DNA of 8,349 nt from Deltaproteobacteria bacterium CG_4_8_14_3_um_filter_43_13 (GTDB taxonomy: Bacteria; Desulfobacterota; UBA8473): contig PFIF01000187.1 in assembly GCA_002782605.1 (NCBI GenBank), positions 1-8,349 of the forward strand, written 5' to 3'. The position numbers and the translations under genes are program-made. Below, in pieces: positions 6,973 through 8,349 of this stretch. Under the pieces are notes generated by a model that saw only the letters and a program-made list of their open reading frames with translations, was not told the DNA's origin and made no database searches. The first letter of the stretch is position 1. Every line of letters starts with the position of its first letter.

Positions 6973-8118
6973 CTACACCTGTCTAATTATTTCTTTAATC
7001 GCTTCAGAGACAAGGTCAATTTCCTCTGCGGTATTAAAGTAACCCACACTTATCCTGACACCGCCCTCTGGAAATGTCCCTATAGTCTTGTGTGCCTCAG
7101 GGGCACAGTGTAGCCCTGCCCTCACTAATATATTATAGACATTATCCAGGATAAAACCCACGTCCAAGGAGTTCAAGCCTTTTATATTAAAAGATACTAT
7201 CCCTATCTTCTTTTCTTGGCTTTCAGGTCCATACAATTCAATTTCTTCAAACTCATTTAATCTGTTGGTCAGCTCAGTGGACAAACAGATTTCGTGCTTC
7301 CTTATCTTTTCAATCCTCTCTGTTTTGATGAAACTAATTCCAGCTCCCAGACCGATTATGCCAGGGGTATTTAAAGTACCACTCTCAAACTTTTCAGGCA
7401 GATTCTCTGGTTGAGTTTCAAGCTCAGAACTCCACCCTGTTCCTCCTTCCAATAGAGGTGTTAATTCAATGCCATCTCTTATATAGAGGAATCCGGTCCC
7501 CTGGGGACCAAGTAATGCCTTATGCCCTGGACATGCCAGCATATCTATCCCTAGTTTTTGGACATCTATCATAATTGTTCCAGCCGTTTGAGAAGCATCC
7601 ACCATGAAGAAAATACCGTTATCTTTAGCAATACAGCTTATATCCTTTATTGGTAGGAGGGTCCCTGTCACATTGGAAGCATGGGTCATAACTATCAATC
7701 TGGTATTGACCTTAATTGCTTTCTGAACTTTATATGGATCTAAATACCCTTCTCTTGAGCACCTAACTACTGTTGTTTCTACCCCCTTCTTTGCCAATGC
7801 TTTTAATGGTCGGAGCACAGAATTGTGTTCCATGGAGGTAGTAATTACATGATCACCTGGATTGAGTAATCCTTTAATCCCTAAGTTAATTGCCTCAGTT
7901 CCATTATGTGTAAAGACAATATTGGAAGGGTTTGATATATTAAAAAATTTGGCTATGGTTTCTCTGACATCGGTTATTAGGCGGTTTGCCTCTATCCCCC
8001 ATTTATGCCCTGCCCTGCCTGGATTGGCACCTATATTTCGAAAAACGTGATTAACTGTTTGGTAGACAGCCTCTGGTTTAGGAAAGGAGGTAGCAGCATT
8101 ATCCAGATAGACTGGCAT
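6973..8118 (-). CDS. Cysteine desulfurase, class V aminotransferase (SufS-like)
   Basis: This PLP enzyme removes sulfur from cysteine as a protein persulfide, leaving alanine, for Fe-S clusters or thiolated cofactors and tRNA. The 381-residue product starts YLDNAATSFPKPEAV, then shows NPGRAGH (32-38), the PLP-stacking His98 in MEHNS, DASQTAG (174-180) with Asp174 and Gln177, and Lys200 in GHKALLGPQGTG, which forms the Schiff base. RAGLHCAPEAHKTIGT (333-348) carries catalytic Cys338. FESGTLNTPGIIGL (244-257) is also typical. The pattern fits the cysteine desulfurase subfamily often annotated only by family, close to SufS/CsdA rather than IscS/NifS, so I give no symbol. No scaffold, SufE/SufU or MnmA partner is nearby. 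The ATG at 8118 has AGAGG upstream. It is first in an apparent operon with tsaD and rsmA, so a part in tRNA modification is possible but not shown. Confidence 0.93.
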   Translation of the reverse strand: MPVYLDNAATSFPKPEAVYQTVNHVFRNIGANPGRAGHKWGIEANRLITDVRETIAKFFNISNPSNIVFTHNGTEAINLGIKGLLNPGDHVITTSMEHNSVLRPLKALAKKGVETTVVRCSREGYLDPYKVQKAIKVNTRLIVMTHASNVTGTLLPIKDISCIAKDNGIFFMVDASQTAGTIMIDVQKLGIDMLACPGHKALLGPQGTGFLYIRDGIELTPLLEGGTGWSSELETQPENLPEKFESGTLNTPGIIGLGAGISFIKTERIEKIRKHEICLSTELTNRLNEFEEIELYGPESQEKKIGIVSFNIKGLNSLDVGFILDNVYNILVRAGLHCAPEAHKTIGTFPEGGVRISVGYFNTAEEIDLVSEAIKEIIRQV

Positions 8119-8175
8119 ATTTTAAACCTCTTTGAGACTAAACAGATATAATCAAACTGTTTTTAATACATTTCG

Positions 8176-8208
8176 CTCGAATCCTAGAATGCTTGACCCC
8201 TTGAACCC
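8176..8208. repeat. Degenerate short tandem repeat in the cysteine desulfurase leader
   Basis: On the plus strand successive units read CTCGAATCC, TAGAATG, CTTGACCC and CTTGAACCC, variants of a CTnGAAnCC nonamer; the last two are near-identical neighbours. The array lies in the untranslated stretch between the candidate promoter and the cysteine desulfurase start. It has no coding potential that I can see. It resembles low-complexity CTTGAACCC-type arrays I recall from intergenic regions of environmental bacterial genomes, but that recollection is not checked here. Confidence 0.4.
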
Positions 8209-8246
8209 TTTTCATCGACCAACTCTTTGGGAGATGAATATTATTA

Positions 8247-8275
8247 ATACTAGCCTAACATTCATGCAATTTCAA
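8247..8275 (-). promoter_or_regulatory. Candidate sigma70 promoter for the cysteine desulfurase-tsaD-rsmA unit
   Basis: TTGAAA (8275-8270) and TAGTAT (8252-8247) on the minus strand are separated by 17 nt, matching the consensus at five and four of six bases. Transcription would begin near 8240, leaving a leader of about 120 nt that contains the short repeat array. Prediction only. Confidence 0.45.
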
Positions 8276-8299
8276 GGTATTTGTGGATGCAAACGGTAT

Positions 8300-8312
8300 T
8301 GGACAATGTCCA
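8300..8312. promoter_or_regulatory. Perfect 13-bp dyad, possible operator
   Basis: TGGACA, a central A, and TGTCCA form a perfect inverted repeat about 25 nt upstream of the candidate -35 box of the cysteine desulfurase promoter. A perfect TTGACA (8324-8319, minus strand) lies beside it, with only a poor -10 (CAATAC) 17 nt further on, so the dyad sits in the spacer of a possible second promoter. I cannot name a regulator that binds it. Confidence 0.35.
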
Positions 8313-8349
8313 TTTTTGTGTCAAAAATTCCTTTGACTAAGTGCGTTAA

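Noticed and set aside
8170..8210. T-arm-like GGTTCAA and GATTCGA strings suggesting a tRNA fragment
   Set aside because: No acceptor, anticodon or D-arm pairing can be built around them; the short-repeat array explains the strings better.
8264..8349. Plus-strand reading frame open to the window edge, starting at ATG 8264
   Set aside because: It covers only 28 codons, has no ribosome binding site and no recognisable protein pattern, and it overlaps the promoter and dyad region.
8272..8349. Minus-strand frame entering from the edge and ending at TGA 8274-8272, possibly the end of an upstream gene
   Set aside because: Only 25 codons are visible, with no recognisable C-terminal motif. It could be chance, so I do not call a partial gene.

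Overview
The window is a compact stretch of bacterial chromosome of moderate-to-low GC. All eight supported genes lie on the minus strand, so transcription runs from high to low coordinates. The mix of genes (type IV pilus/type II secretion platform protein PilC, a fused chorismate mutase-prephenate dehydratase, and a pheA-aroF-tyrA run) suggests a Gram-negative lineage outside the enteric group, for example Desulfobacterota-, Nitrospirota- or candidate-phylum-like. That placement is inference from gene order and protein style; nothing here fixes the species.

Layout in transcription order: (1) 8349-8119 is a leader region with a candidate sigma70 promoter, a 13-bp perfect dyad and a degenerate short-repeat array. 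(2) 8118-5100 is a tight operon-like set: a SufS-like cysteine desulfurase, tsaD (tRNA t6A synthesis) and rsmA/ksgA (16S rRNA dimethylation), with gaps of 21 and 1 nt. These genes serve sulfur mobilisation and RNA modification. (3) 5099-4925 is a gap holding the best promoter in the window (TTGACA, 17-nt spacer, TATACT). (4) 4924-2831 is aroE (shikimate dehydrogenase) followed 27 nt later by pilC. (5) 2830-2662 is a gap with a small hairpin and a candidate promoter. (6) 2661-1 is pheA, aroF and the 5' part of tyrA, separated by 18 and 2 nt.

Four of the eight genes belong to aromatic amino acid synthesis. AroF makes DAHP, AroE reduces dehydroshikimate, PheA takes chorismate to phenylpyruvate, and TyrA takes prephenate to the tyrosine branch. 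AroF and PheA both carry ACT or ACT-like regulatory domains, so end-product feedback is the expected control.

The key motifs and catalytic residues I checked in the complete proteins are present, and I see no frameshifts, insertion sequences, CRISPR arrays, tRNA or rRNA genes. This looks like ordinary core-genome sequence. I did not find a convincing undescribed system. The points worth a second look are small: unusual start sites, the aroE-pilC pairing without pilB or pilT, and the sequence structure upstream of the cysteine desulfurase.
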